This document shows positions 11,342 through 21,529 of a DNA stretch of 64,000 nt, one piece after another. Both the position numbers and the translations under genes were made by a program. Within the stretch, counting starts at the first letter, position 1; each line of letters begins with the position of its first letter. Source of the stretch: Rhynchopus sp. YZ270_cl-10 (Eukaryota; Euglenozoa; Diplonemea; Diplonemida; Diplonemidae); NCBI GenBank assembly GCA_964035575.1, contig OZ037872.1:558001-622000 (forward strand). The letters are read 5' to 3'. The notes beneath the pieces are model-generated. The model searched no databases. It had not been told where the DNA came from and saw only the letters and a list, made by a program, of their open reading frames with translations.

Positions 11342-14300
11342 CTCGACAAGTGGACCACGTTGCCTCAAGGCGGCGTAGGCGTCACGGATGATGCCTCCGG
11401 GGCCTTCCCCTTTGACGTCGGGCACTTCGATGTCCCCGCCGTCTGCATGCACTACTGTGGGGGCAACCATGCCTGGACCCATCATAGGCTGCTGTGGCTG
11501 CACGTACGGCTGTGGTGATGTGATGGTTGAAGACGATATCATTTTTGACATTTGAAAAAATAAAATAATTGCTTGTATCAAAACTGACTAAAGGGGGAAC
11601 TTTTATGCCCCAGTGAAGTATGGTGGTTTGGAAAAAGGTGGCGATTGATCGCGTGTGTGGCAATGATTGAGCGCAACTGCTGCAGGCTCTCGTCGCAAGC
11701 AACCGCAACTGCTTGGGGAGGTGGTGTACCTGTGCTGCAAGCAGAACATTGCAGTAGTGAACAGCTGTGATAATATATTGTCCTACTTTGCTGACGTGCG
11801 GAAGACGCACCCCTGCAGGAGTTCCTGGAACAAGACGTGAGCTACACGGCATGTCTGCGTATCGGAAGTGCTGAGGGAGGACTTCGTGATATGTGGGCGG
11901 CATCTCCGGGACCGAGCAGTGTACCGCTAATGGCATCCCATGGATATGGTTGTAAGTTGCCTATCTGCATGGGTTTGTTGCGGCTTTGTCTATGTCTGCT
12001 CACTCTGAAGCGACAGTTGAAAGGCATTTTAAAGTCCTTTCGGCTGTGCTTAACAAACGGAGGGCATGAAGCGAGGACGGAGGGCGAGGTGGAGGTTCCG
12101 CATGCATTTTGAGACGGGTCATAAACCCGCGCCATTTTTGACGTGACCGGGCAGGCATACGGAGAGCACACTGCGGAGGACGTGGCGGGGCTCAGCGCAG
12201 ATACCTTACCTTACTACGTGGCCTTTGATGGGCAAAGCGCATGATGGGGAACCGCTGCTACCTTTTATGGATGTCACAACTAAAGAAAAGTTTGCAACAT
12301 GATCCTAAGCCTCTCCTTGGTCACCTTCACATTTAAAAAAAACCTCATACCATTCCAGGAGGGTGCGAATAGGCTGGGTGCTGTGCAGGAATGACGTACC
12401 CTCCAGCGACCTGAACAGGCACGCTGGAGTACCCTGCTGCCATGGCGACCTGTGGGGGTGCTGCGCGCTGGCCCCAGGCGAAGTTGTGCATATAATCTGG
12501 GTAGACGAAGTTTGGGTTGACGTTCTCGTGCATCGCGTACTGCGGCACTGCCTGTGGGCCGACAGCAGCAGCGACACCTTCGGGTGTGACCTCTGAGACC
12601 CCCGGCTGCATCTCGTCTTGCGGAATGACACCCGAGGGCTTGAACATGCTGACTTCCTCTAGCGGCATCGACATCAGCATCTCTGTCGGCATCGCAGTTG
12701 GGTCGCGCATCGCATTCCACATCTGCGTCATCAGGTCCACACGTGCGCGCAGAAGAGAGAAGCCAGGCCCGCCCGATGCCTCGCTTGTTTGTTCCTGAAG
12801 GGGGGATTGAATTCATTGAAAACAATGACTTATTTGAAAGATGGAGAAAGGAGGTGAAGAAAGCATCATAAACTGTAGTTGTTGATGCAGGCGTCTCCGA
12901 CTAATCCACGTATCCAGATGAAAGCACAACACCCCTGCGGCCAATAACAGAAAGTGTAAAAAAGAGGTCTAAAAGCTCATAAAGCTTGGAGACTCGCGCA
13001 AAAGATGCCCGCAAGGGATGGCCCGCGCAGTGCGTAGGAGCAAAGACATACCTGCAAGAAGTTCACGAAGGTCACGTCGTCCATCATGCTGTGCTGGCGA
13101 CGGTACTTCAGCGCTGCAACGCAGTTGCAGAACTGGCCTCTGTGAAGGGTGGAAAGGGGAGGTGCGTTGTTAACACAGCACTACTACGTAGGAGGGGTGC
13201 TGGGAAGAGGTTAAAAAAAAAATGCAAAACGCATCGCCGGACACGTGCACTAATTTATCCGCGTAACAACCAAACCCTACCCGGTCAACTGTTCTTTTGT
13301 ACGCCACATAAGGGAGATATCATTTTCGTTGAATGCCACACGTGTTAACTCTTTGGCGAAAGCGATTTAAGGAAATGGGAAAGGAGAAATAGTCCACGTT
13401 GGCTATTCTGGTCTTCTACTAACACTACACACAGACCGCCTCTGGAAGCATACCTGAACTCAAGAACCAACGACGACGCTTGTGCGGGACAGCGGATGCG
13501 CTTGAGCACACCGTTGATGGTGACACCGAAGGCCCTGTAGGTGCCCTGGCTGTCCTCAAGCAACTGGGAGTTGTACTTGATGACAGGGTAGAGCATGAGG
13601 AGGAGGAGGAGGAACTGCGAGTGTGCCATGGTCTGCTGGATGGCGACAGAGTTGCGCCCTTCGTTGATGGTTATCGCAACAGGGACGACGATCTGCCCAA
13701 GACGCCACGGCGTGACAACGGAGGGGATGTGGCTGTTCGGGTACGTGGAGGCACGCTTCAGGAACAGCGGCATGCCCAACTCTCGGTTCTGCTTGCGCGA
13801 CTCGTTTCGCACTTCACGCACCTTGACTGCGTTCCCTGCAAACGTCACGCAGATGAGCCACAACACAATAGGCTGATGCACCTTCAGCTGCTTCTGCAGT
13901 GAGACAGCGTCCACAATAGCACCCTCACCACCAATATACGACTGGCAAGGGAAGAACGAACGCAGCTCGTTGTGGAGATGCACCACCAGCTCGTCGATCG
14001 CCACAAGCCGCTCCAGAGAGACACACATCTCCTCCGCCCACTGGTCCAGCTCCTGTCCTGCAATGGACTTTCGCTTCCACTCCAAGAAGACAACAATGCA
14101 GGCAACAAGATCTGACTCAGACGTTCTGCAGAAGAACTCCAGCGAGCGGTGTGTGCGCTCCTTCGACTGCGCCGTCGCCTCGAACGTGGCACCCGAGATG
14201 AGGTCAGGGTTCTCTTCTTCGCCGCTCTGCGATATTGTGACGAAAGGGATTGCTGTCTGCACGATGGCCGCACAGATGATGCTGATTGTTTCCAACCCCA

Positions 14301-16113
14301 ACGTCAGCCCGTAGAAGATGAGCATCCCCGACTGCACACTCACCGGCAGACGCTGCAGGATGAGGCCCAGGAAGGACGGCATGAAACGCTGTGTGTCGGA
14401 CTCCATCTCAGGGTTCTCCTCAATCGCCGCATCGATGATGTCGCGGGACCAGGCAAGCGCACCGTCATCGGCTTGGGTGGGCACGATGGCACCGAGCTCC
14501 ATGAGCGCACGCAGGGAAATCTTTATGGACTCATCGATTGGCGGGCGCTTGCACAGCGAGTAAAGCGACTTGGGCGAGGCGCACACCTGCAGAAGGTGGA
14601 GCGTGAGGTCGTCAAGCCTGCTGTTGCAGATAGGTGGGCTGGGGTACTCCTCGAGCATGTCTGCGTACTCAGCGGGGAGAAGCGAGAAGTAGAACCCCTG
14701 CTGCGTCCTTCCCACACGTCCCTGTCTCTGCTGCACAGAGCCCTTGGAACACCACTGCTGTGCAAGCTGCGGGTACAACACAGTTGACTGCTCCGCACGG
14801 TCAATGTATGGCCGCTTCACAAGACACGCGTCAATGACAAAGACCACGTCCGGAAGTGTGATCGACACCTCCGCCACGTCTGTCGCAAGGTAGATCTTTT
14901 GCTTCCCAGGGATGCTGCTCGCAATCTGCTGCTTGATCCACGACAGCTCGACACTGCCGTGCCAAGGGATCGGCCAAAGGCGGTGGGAGAGATGCACCTC
15001 GGCCCAACGGCGCAGCTTGCTGACAGCCGCACGACCGGGGAGGAAGACGAGGATAGAGTGCGTGAGGCTGCTCTCCTCGACAATGAGTTTGATGAGTTGC
15101 TGTGCCACGTAGATCGAGTTGTCGTACATCTGTGGGTTCACGATGGTCTGGTTGAACGTGGCCGGGCGGCGCAGTGCGGCCCCCGTAAGCGTGCTGGCCT
15201 CCTCGAGGTAGTACTCGTGCACAACGTACTTCTGCTTGTCATTCGAGTACAGCCCCCACGACAGGCCGCGGAAGTAGTGTTCCCACTCCTCTGCGTTGAT
15301 CGTTGCGGACATGAGGATTAGTTTGAAGCCCTTCGACTTTCCACGCGGCTTCTGCAGGAGGAGCTTGAGCAGTGCTACGAGCACCTCGATCTCGGGTTGT
15401 CTCTCGTGGAACTCGTCGATGATGATGTGCGAGAAGGGCGGCGCCATTCTGTTGTTGAGGAGGTGCAGCAGCAGGGTGTAGGACGTCATGTACCACAGCC
15501 GTGTGTGCTTGCCACCGCGCCTGTCACCTCGGATCCAGTAACCGACCTCACCTTCGCCTACCTGTGTGGTGCCGTCCCCACAGATGCCTGAGACTGTCTC
15601 GGCAAGACGGATGGTGGCGGTTCTGCGTGGCTGTGTGGTCACGACACGGAAGTCTTCGTCCGACTCCATGATGGCCTTGGGCACGAGGGTGCTCTTTCCA
15701 CTGCCGGTCTGTGTGTTGATGAAGGTCACATCGTGCTCAGAGATTACCTCCAGCACTGCCTTGATGTCCAGCGAATCGACGTCTGCAGGCGAGTACATCA
15801 GCTGCTTCTGTCCCTCGAGGCGGGAGCGGAACTCCTCTCTAAGCTCCTCCTGCGGGGCGACGGGCTTGGTTGGCTGGTAGACGTGGAGGGGGGGATGGCT
15901 TCTGCGTTGGTGTGTGCCGTTTGTGCTTGCGGAGGAGTCGGTGCCGCGCCGCTTCATGAGAAGGCTGCCACGCGACTGCTGTGCGGGCAGGTGAGACAAC
16001 GGGGTGTTAGAGGACGTCTCGGACCCGCTGAGGTCGCTTGCGGGGTGGGGGCTCTCGTCGCGCTTCTGCTGCCGTGGCACGCCCGGGGGCGTCACCTCCA
16101 CAAGGCCCAACAT
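11342..16113 (-). CDS. DEAH-family RNA helicase with Met/Pro/Gln-rich C-terminal extension
   Basis: ATP-dependent RNA helicase of superfamily 2. Exon 1 (13454-16113) carries TQTGSGKST (motif I), TQPRRTATI (Ia), DEFHE (II, phenylalanine where DEAH has alanine), SAT (III), LVFLPG (IV), ATDVAEVSITLPDV (V) and QRQGRVGRT (VI), then the helicase-associated and OB-like regions. A GTATGC donor at 13453 ends it in phase 2 and joins 13052-13139 in frame (RGQFCNCVAALKYRR), then 12351-12794 and 11342-11509, giving about 1120 residues so far. The added region is rich in M, P, Q and A and looks disordered. A further GTATGT donor at 11341 demands a last exon; 11166-11258 is one candidate (30 residues and a stop) but is AT-rich and weak. 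Start: the open frame extends to a TTG at 16212 with no ATG, so I use the first ATG at 16113; an unseen upstream exon is possible. Cellular role unknown. Confidence 0.82.
11964..12067 (+). pseudogene. hAT transposase C-terminal remnant inside helicase intron 3
   Basis: Plus-strand frame reads HGFVAALSMSAHSEATVERH and continues FKVLSAVLNKRRA, matching the dimerisation-domain pattern of hAT transposases (S-x-x-S-E-x-x-x-E-R-x-F ... R-R). It lies antisense inside the unusually long 841 bp intron (11510-12350) and ends at a stop. The rest of the 11640-12250 GC-rich patch may belong to the same insertion but is not readable as one frame. Confidence 0.5.
12288..12327 (-). repeat. Hairpin family 1 copy in helicase intron 3
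   Basis: Plus-strand CCTAAGC, CTCTC, then TTGGTCACC; the inner stem is partly lost here (GCTTAG replaced by CTTGG). Close to the intron's 5' splice site. Confidence 0.5.
12870..12931 (-). repeat. Hairpin family 4 copy in helicase intron 2
   Basis: Plus-strand GATGCAGGC, CTCCGACTAA, CCACGTATCCAGATGAAAGC; same order of blocks as at 17611, 54185 and 56293. Confidence 0.55.
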
Positions 16114-16286
16114 CCCTGCAGGGCCACTGGAGCCTCGCTCCAGCTCGGCATCGACCGACACAGGGGACGCCACTTCGCCACCTCCCAGTGCGTACCCGCA
16201 CTCAAGACTCAAAGATGGGGTTCAGATAAGGGGGTGGGGGGGCTGTGCCAAACTGATGTCTGTAGGGTATGTTGTGAAAAAAGGTG

Positions 16287-16295
16287 GTTTGGCGT
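16287..16295 (-). promoter_or_regulatory. Shared motif ACGCCAAAC upstream of the helicase
   Basis: Plus strand GTTTGGCGT. The same nonamer lies just upstream of the next two genes in the array (21409-21417, 22573-22581). Candidate core-promoter or initiator element. Confidence 0.35.
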
Positions 16296-17536
16296 AAACA
16301 GCCTTTTATGAAATCAAACTAGGATCATACCGAAGGAAAGCATTGGAGCTAGAGGGAAACGTCGTTTGTTTAATGACAGGAATTGCACCAGAATCACTAA
16401 CAAACTGGGGATAGGGCACGAAGGAGGGCAAATTTGCCAACCTGCCCAACATTGCCAAGGAAGAGCACCCTTCTTCATCAGGTTTCAGAATTCATAATGT
16501 CTCTTGCGTTGTTACTCCTTGGTGTCTCCTCATGGCCCAGAGGCTGCACAGCACAACAAACGGAGTAGTGGCTCAATGGGAGAGATAGTGCTGCTGCGTG
16601 GCACTGCGTTGTCAACCCAGATGACTGAAGTTCTAGGAACTGTCCCCAGAGTAAGAAGCCATCTAACGCTGAACATAGCATAAAACAGACCCACCCCATA
16701 TAAACGGCGGAAAAGGTGGAGGGAGGGGGTAATCATTTTTGTGTCGGGTTAATAGAAACGTTTGGCCTTTCTTGCCTCCCTTTTGTTACCTGTGTTTTCC
16801 CCACCAGCCTCGTGTTTTTTTCCCCAAAAGACAAAACCGATGTCTTTCCCATTTATAAAAACCGTTGTTTTGTTTTTTTTTTTGTTTGCCAGGGACCCAG
16901 ATAGGGTTTCGGAATGGGGCAGGCCCATTTCACAAACTATATCGGCCCTAGTGTTTTGAAATCAGGTTTGGGCAACCTCCCCCTGTGTGGAAGATCACCC
17001 TGGTTCGTTTTTTTTTTTTTTGTGTTTGCTTTTTTGTTTGGGAAGGCTCGTTTTTCCATTTAATGTTACAAAGTAACAATAAAGGGGGGGGAGGGGGTCC
17101 GACCGAAATCCGGGGAAAAAACTTTTTTTTTTGTAACAATGGCGGGAAAAAGTGGCTTTTTCCAACAACAAGAACTTGTCCATTTCGGCAGATTGACCCC
17201 ACCACAGTGCGGACGGATTCCGGAAATGCAAATGCGGGTGTTTTCGGATGTGCACGTCCACTGCGCCTTGTTGTTACAATAAATGAAAATTCGGAAAAAC
17301 GGTTTTTCCGTGTAACATAGGGGGTGGGAGGGGGGGGTCACCGGGAAAAATGGTTTATTGTTACTTTGTAACATTAAAAGGAAAAACGAGCCTTCCCTTT
17401 TGTTTTTTTTGTGTTTGTATTTATATCTCCAGCCACGCGGTTGAAAGCGGGACTGAAATTGCGTTTAAAGAAACCTTTACATCGTTTGGATCAGTGGCTC
17501 TATGTTGTCACAACAAACGCCATACAAAATAAAGAA

Positions 17537-17672
17537 AAGTTTATAAGATGACCCTAAGCCTCTCTTTCTTGGTCACCTTGATCACATTCGTTATCGCGGA
17601 GCAACAGCTGTGAAAGTGAAGTTATTAATGCAGGCACCTCCGACTGACGTAAATAAAACTCGAATAGATGGA
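17537..17672 (-). repeat. Chain of hairpin families 1, B and 4
   Basis: Family 1 (17537-17579), then a short module ATTCGTTATCGC...CAACAGCTG (17586-17611), then family 4 (GCAGGCACCTCCGACTGACG). The first two modules occur in the same order at 28533-28603, showing that the blocks form a larger unit. Confidence 0.6.
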
Positions 17673-18456
17673 CCGGGCTTCACAAGGAAAGCCGAGTTCA
17701 CTCATCCACGATATTAGTAACTTTTTTTCCATGACGGCTCCCCAATAATTGGGTGGAGCCAGACCGCTTCTTTTTAAGAAAAGGTTGGTAAAGACGATAA
17801 CGAAGCCGTTCTTAGTTACCTCAAAGCCTTCCCCTTTAAAAGAAGCTGAGCAGCAAATGTGGCTTTGTTACCACGCAACACATCACTGCCACCCCTGCAA
17901 AAGAATCGATTGGACTCACAAAAAAAAACCCCCCCCAAAAAAAACGCTCTCAAAAAAATTCGAGAGCATCCAAAGGGGGAGGGCAAGGCCACTCCATTTT
18001 ATATAAAATTCTTTTGCATCTCTCGCTTTTTGACAAAAAAAAACGGGAGCGGGTGTACTGGGTTTAATGAAAAAATTGGTTTAAAAAAAGGGGTGGGAAT
18101 GGGGGAAGAAATCGACAATACACGGTGGCTTCGCTACTGTGGTAACAAAACAAAAAATGATAACAAACTCGACTTTGTTGCGTAATATGCTAACAGGAAA
18201 AATCATGTGTTGCTACCTTGCTTGGTCCCATATAGTAAGAAGCCCACCGTGTTGTAAAGAAAGGATTGTAAGATAACGATGTCTCGTGTGTTTAGCCACC
18301 CTTGCAAATAAAACCTCTCTCGTACGTATCGATAAAAAATGTATTAAAGTTTTCGTCAGCACAATTTTTTTTTTTCCTCTTTGAATGAGGGCTAGAAACA
18401 CACTCTCTATGAGTAGCAGTTTTTTTCCTCAACCATTTTTGTTTTTTGTTTTTTGT

Positions 18457-18520
18457 TTCAACAATCACTGTACACCTACATGGTATAAAGATCTGTACTC
18501 AATGTAGGCCAAAGCCAATG
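18457..18520 (-). repeat. Hairpin family 2 copy
   Basis: Minus strand GGC UUUG GCC hairpin (stem flipped relative to GCC/GGC copies), core ACATTGAGTACAGATC, then GTGATTGTTG. Confidence 0.6.
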
Positions 18521-18739
18521 TTCATTTTTTCTTACCATCATTTTACACACAGACCTAAGAAAACCACCAAATTTTGCCGCCGTCGACACAAAAAAGTCGG
18601 AGCAAACAAACCTTGAGGGTTTTCTACATTTGTTTTGTTTAGTTACAGACAAGAACCCAGTTCTGCCCACTGCGTTTATTTAAAAAAAACCCCACCCATT
18701 TGCGAAAAGCTTCCACTCACTTTACTCCTTATAAAAAAG

Positions 18740-19464
18740 CAGGGGAGGAGCTTGGGGGTTAAATCGGGTCAGATTGACCCGATTTCCTTCGGCCCCATGG
18801 AAAAAAACGGGTCAGGGCAAAAAAAAAAAAAAAACTATAGATTTTTGAGGGAAAAAATCCAAAAAATAGGGTACTCTACTTGTTGCATGAGGGGGTCTGA
18901 GAAGGATGAGGAACTGCTATGTGACCCCACCGCGACGAGCACGAAGCTCAATGAAGGCAGAATGCCCTCAAACGCGCGCTCCACCCCGATCAAACCCGAA
19001 CCCAAGAGGGATGCCGAACTCGACCTAGCCGTTGGTTACTGGCGCGAGCTGACGATCCAGATATTGGATCAACTCGCTGGGTGACACACCAAAAGAGGGG
19101 CTCAGACAGTGACAAGTGTTGCCGGGGATACGGAACGCCCTCCGACGTTTGCTCGAAGGGGACACCTGCCCAGAGAGAGTACCTGACCTGGCGAGGGCCT
19201 ACGCACACATTCCACACCTCCATTGCGCAACCCTACCTTGATGACCTCATCGCCAGTGTCAAGGGCAACATGCATTCCGCGGGGATGGTGCAACATTTGT
19301 GTATCATCAACGTGTAACATTTTGTGACACGCGCCTTCTCATTCTGCATGTGTTTGTCTTCACAGGAGCTTTTCCGCCGAAGGCGGAAAAGCTCGGGACC
19401 TGACCCGATTTAACAGAATTTGACCTGATTTTGCCCCAAACCCATATTCCAAGCTCCTGCCCTG
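18740..19464. mobile_element. hAT-type element, 725 bp, with perfect 8-bp target duplication
   Basis: Ends CAGGGGAGGAGCTTGG and (inverted) CAGGGCAGGAGCTTGG; subterminal AAATCGGGTCA is also inverted. Flanked on both sides by TAAAAAAG (18732-18739 and 19465-19472), the 8-bp duplication typical of hAT. Inside, 18890-19320 is a GC-rich patch with short open frames (plus strand, ending at 19084 and 19317) that I cannot identify; no transposase motifs are visible, so it is probably non-autonomous. Confidence 0.85.
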
Positions 19465-19597
19465 TAAAAAAGGATGCAAAAAAAAAAAAAAACCTACCCC
19501 CCCCAGAAATATTGTACAACCATCACAATACTTACTTCTTTTTTTTTGCCTAAAAACACACTTTATTTTTCAGAAGTTTTTTTGAATTCTCTGTTTT

Positions 19598-21379
19598 TTA
19601 ATATCCTCTTCCTGCAGGGATTCCGCGGCCCTTTCCTCCCTTTGCTCCCGCTCCTCCGACAGGGGCGCCACGGCCGACAGGAAGGCCACGTCCTGCTGCT
19701 GCTGCTCCTCCTCCGTTTGCAGCCACTCCTGCCGCAGGGAACCCCCTGCCTGCAGAGCCAGCAGGGAAGCCACGTCCTGCTGCAGTAGGTGGGGTTTTTG
19801 CTGGTGTTGGCGCGCCGCGGCCGACAGGAAGACCACCACCCACCGGTGCACCACGGCCAACAGGGAGACCACGTCCTGCTGCAACAGGTGCACGCGACGC
19901 AGTGGGTGGCGCGGAGTACTGCGAAGGCGGCATGCTCCCACGCTTCTGTGCTGTCGGCGGTGCCCCCAACCCCACCCCACGCCCGGCAGAGATCACATTG
20001 CCACGCCCCTTCCCCTTCCCGCCAATGGGTGCGCTGTACCCACCTGCGCTGTATCCACCACCAGCACCACCACGCTGTCCACGAGCAGAGATGATTCCGC
20101 TCCCCTTGCCTCCCTTGCCCCCCTTAAACCAGGTGGGGTAGTGGTGAGAGAAGTCATGCCCACTGTGTGGAGGGTTGCGTGCCAAGTCCTCCTCGGTGGT
20201 GACACCTTCGCCGTTGATGTTGATTGCGTGCTTCTTCTTGCCGCCTCTGTCTGCGGAGTCGAAGGTGACTGTCTCGCCCTGGCGGAGGGCAAGCTTGTAG
20301 CGCGGGTCGTCGTTCGGACGGTCCTTGTCCTTCGCTGCGATAGGGAAGCGGGCGAAGTAGACGTCCTCCACGTCCTTCTTTGTGTTCCCGCGGATGAACC
20401 CAAAGGCCCCCTCGGAGTCCCACATCACGACCTCGCCGGTCAGAGCGCCCGCTTCGCGCACACCATACCCGGTCACCTCAGTCGCCAGTCTGCGGCCAGA
20501 CTTGTGCTTTGAATCCTCCGTCTTGACAAGGACGATCTCACCCACAGCAAGGCTTCCACCGTTGATCACTGCTTGCGGGATGTACACGATCGAGGCATCG
20601 TCACCACGCTTGGGTGTCTTTCCGCCGGTCAAGATGACGGCAAGACCGTAGTGGCTGGAGGGAGAGAAGTTGAGTACACGGGCACGGTCCTGTCCCTCCT
20701 CAAGCTTCTTGGTGGAGGACGGTGCAGGCTTGCCGCTGTAGGCAAGTGTCTGGAAGTAGCGGTTGTTCTCCGCAACACGGTCCGCTGCAGCGTCGCCAAA
20801 CCCAAAGGACTGCAGGTTGTAGTAGTTGCAGTTGAGAATGTCCGACGTGCTGTGCACACCGTGCTCCGCAAGCTCCTGCAGGAAGTCCTCATCCGCGTCG
20901 ATGCCCAAGTCGTAGAGAAGCTCCTTCAGCGAATCACCGTCCTTGATGATGCCGGGACCACTGACATTGATCGCGCAGAGCCCAGACTCGTGGTTTTTGT
21001 CCACAGTGTCGTAGGTGACGACACCGCCGAGCTTCAGCTGGCAGCCCTCCCCGACGTCGGAACGGTGCACAAACGTCTCCTCCTCGGTGTTGTGTGCACG
21101 CAGGAATCCGTACCCCTTGGCGTCGTGCCAGCGCACAACCATGCCCTTCGTGGACCCGTTGCGCACACCGTCTCCGGTGCACGTCTCGGCAGCAAACTTC
21201 CCAGTGTCCCCACGCTCCTTGTAAGTCACCTCAACAACTTCGCCCTCAATAAGCGAACCCCCATCAATAATAGACGCGTTCACGTACACGTCCTTTCGCT
21301 CGGATTTGTCGTCAGAGCGGAGCTTGACAAACCCAAACCCGCGGGAGCCATCCCAACGTGTGACAACTCCAAGTGGCAT
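19598..21379 (-). CDS. Protein with four cold-shock-like domains and an RG-rich tail, 593 residues
   Basis: Likely single-stranded nucleic-acid binding protein, probably an RNA chaperone or translation regulator. Intronless; ATG at 21379. Four OB/cold-shock-like repeats: residues about 1-75 (GVVTRWDGSRGFGFVKL), 78-150 (GMVVRWHDAKGYGFLRA, ETFVHRSD), 233-310 (degenerate, GLAVILTGG) and 313-396 (GEVVMWDSEGAFGFIRGN, VYFARFP). Repeats 1, 2 and 4 keep the RNP1-like G-F/Y-G-F core; repeat 3 has lost it. Between 2 and 3 is a helical stretch (LLYDLGIDADEDFLQELAEH) of SAM-like size. From residue 400 the tail is disordered, with GGKGG, RGQRGG and repeated GRGLPVGRGAP blocks, a typical target of arginine methylation. 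No targeting signal is seen. The nonamer ACGCCAAAC lies 30 bases upstream of the ATG behind an AT-rich TATA-like run. The product name is by domain only. Confidence 0.9.
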   Translation of the reverse strand: MPLGVVTRWDGSRGFGFVKLRSDDKSERKDVYVNASIIDGGSLIEGEVVEVTYKERGDTGKFAAETCTGDGVRNGSTKGMVVRWHDAKGYGFLRAHNTEEETFVHRSDVGEGCQLKLGGVVTYDTVDKNHESGLCAINVSGPGIIKDGDSLKELLYDLGIDADEDFLQELAEHGVHSTSDILNCNYYNLQSFGFGDAAADRVAENNRYFQTLAYSGKPAPSSTKKLEEGQDRARVLNFSPSSHYGLAVILTGGKTPKRGDDASIVYIPQAVINGGSLAVGEIVLVKTEDSKHKSGRRLATEVTGYGVREAGALTGEVVMWDSEGAFGFIRGNTKKDVEDVYFARFPIAAKDKDRPNDDPRYKLALRQGETVTFDSADRGGKKKHAININGEGVTTEEDLARNPPHSGHDFSHHYPTWFKGGKGGKGSGIISARGQRGGAGGGYSAGGYSAPIGGKGKGRGNVISAGRGVGLGAPPTAQKRGSMPPSQYSAPPTASRAPVAAGRGLPVGRGAPVGGGLPVGRGAPTPAKTPPTAAGRGFPAGSAGRGFPAAGVAANGGGAAAAGRGLPVGRGAPVGGAGAKGGKGRGIPAGRGY

Positions 21380-21408
21380 GGTGTGTGTGTTTCGTCTGTG
21401 GGTTTTGT

Positions 21409-21417
21409 GTTTGGCGT
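21409..21417 (-). promoter_or_regulatory. Shared motif ACGCCAAAC upstream of the cold-shock gene
   Basis: Thirty bases upstream of the ATG, preceded by TATTATAATATTG on the gene strand, in TATA-box position. Confidence 0.4.
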
Positions 21418-21529
21418 TTTATTTCAATATTATAATATGCATGTATGTCTAGGGGGGAATAGTCTTGTACATCACGTGGTTAGAAACATGAAATTAGAAT
21501 GGGGAAACGTGGTTAGGACACCCCCTTTC

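Larger units (their letters stand above)
16300..18739. other. Spacer 5' of the helicase
   Basis: No gene seen. 16440-16700 is a balanced-GC patch with a weak tRNA A-box-like stretch that does not fold as a tRNA. Inverted repeats built on GGAAAAACGAGCCTTCCC and GTTACAAAGTAACAATAAA link 17030-17100 with 17340-17400, indicating a small foldback element around 17035-17400. Hairpin-family copies lie at 17537-17672, 18265-18303 and 18457-18520. Confidence 0.5.

Noticed and set aside
13281-13309. Separate gene starting with a short exon MWRTKEQLTG joined to 13052-13139
   Set aside because: Possible by phase, but the helicase donor at 13453 is stronger, fits the same acceptor and gives a continuous helicase.
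16114-16212. Helicase N-terminal extension beginning at 16212
   Set aside because: The first codon there is TTG and no ATG lies between it and the upstream stop.
16565-16680. tRNA-like stretch (GGCTCAATGGGAGAGA resembles an A box)
   Set aside because: The anticodon loop lacks U33, the T arm does not form a proper loop and no acceptor stem closes.
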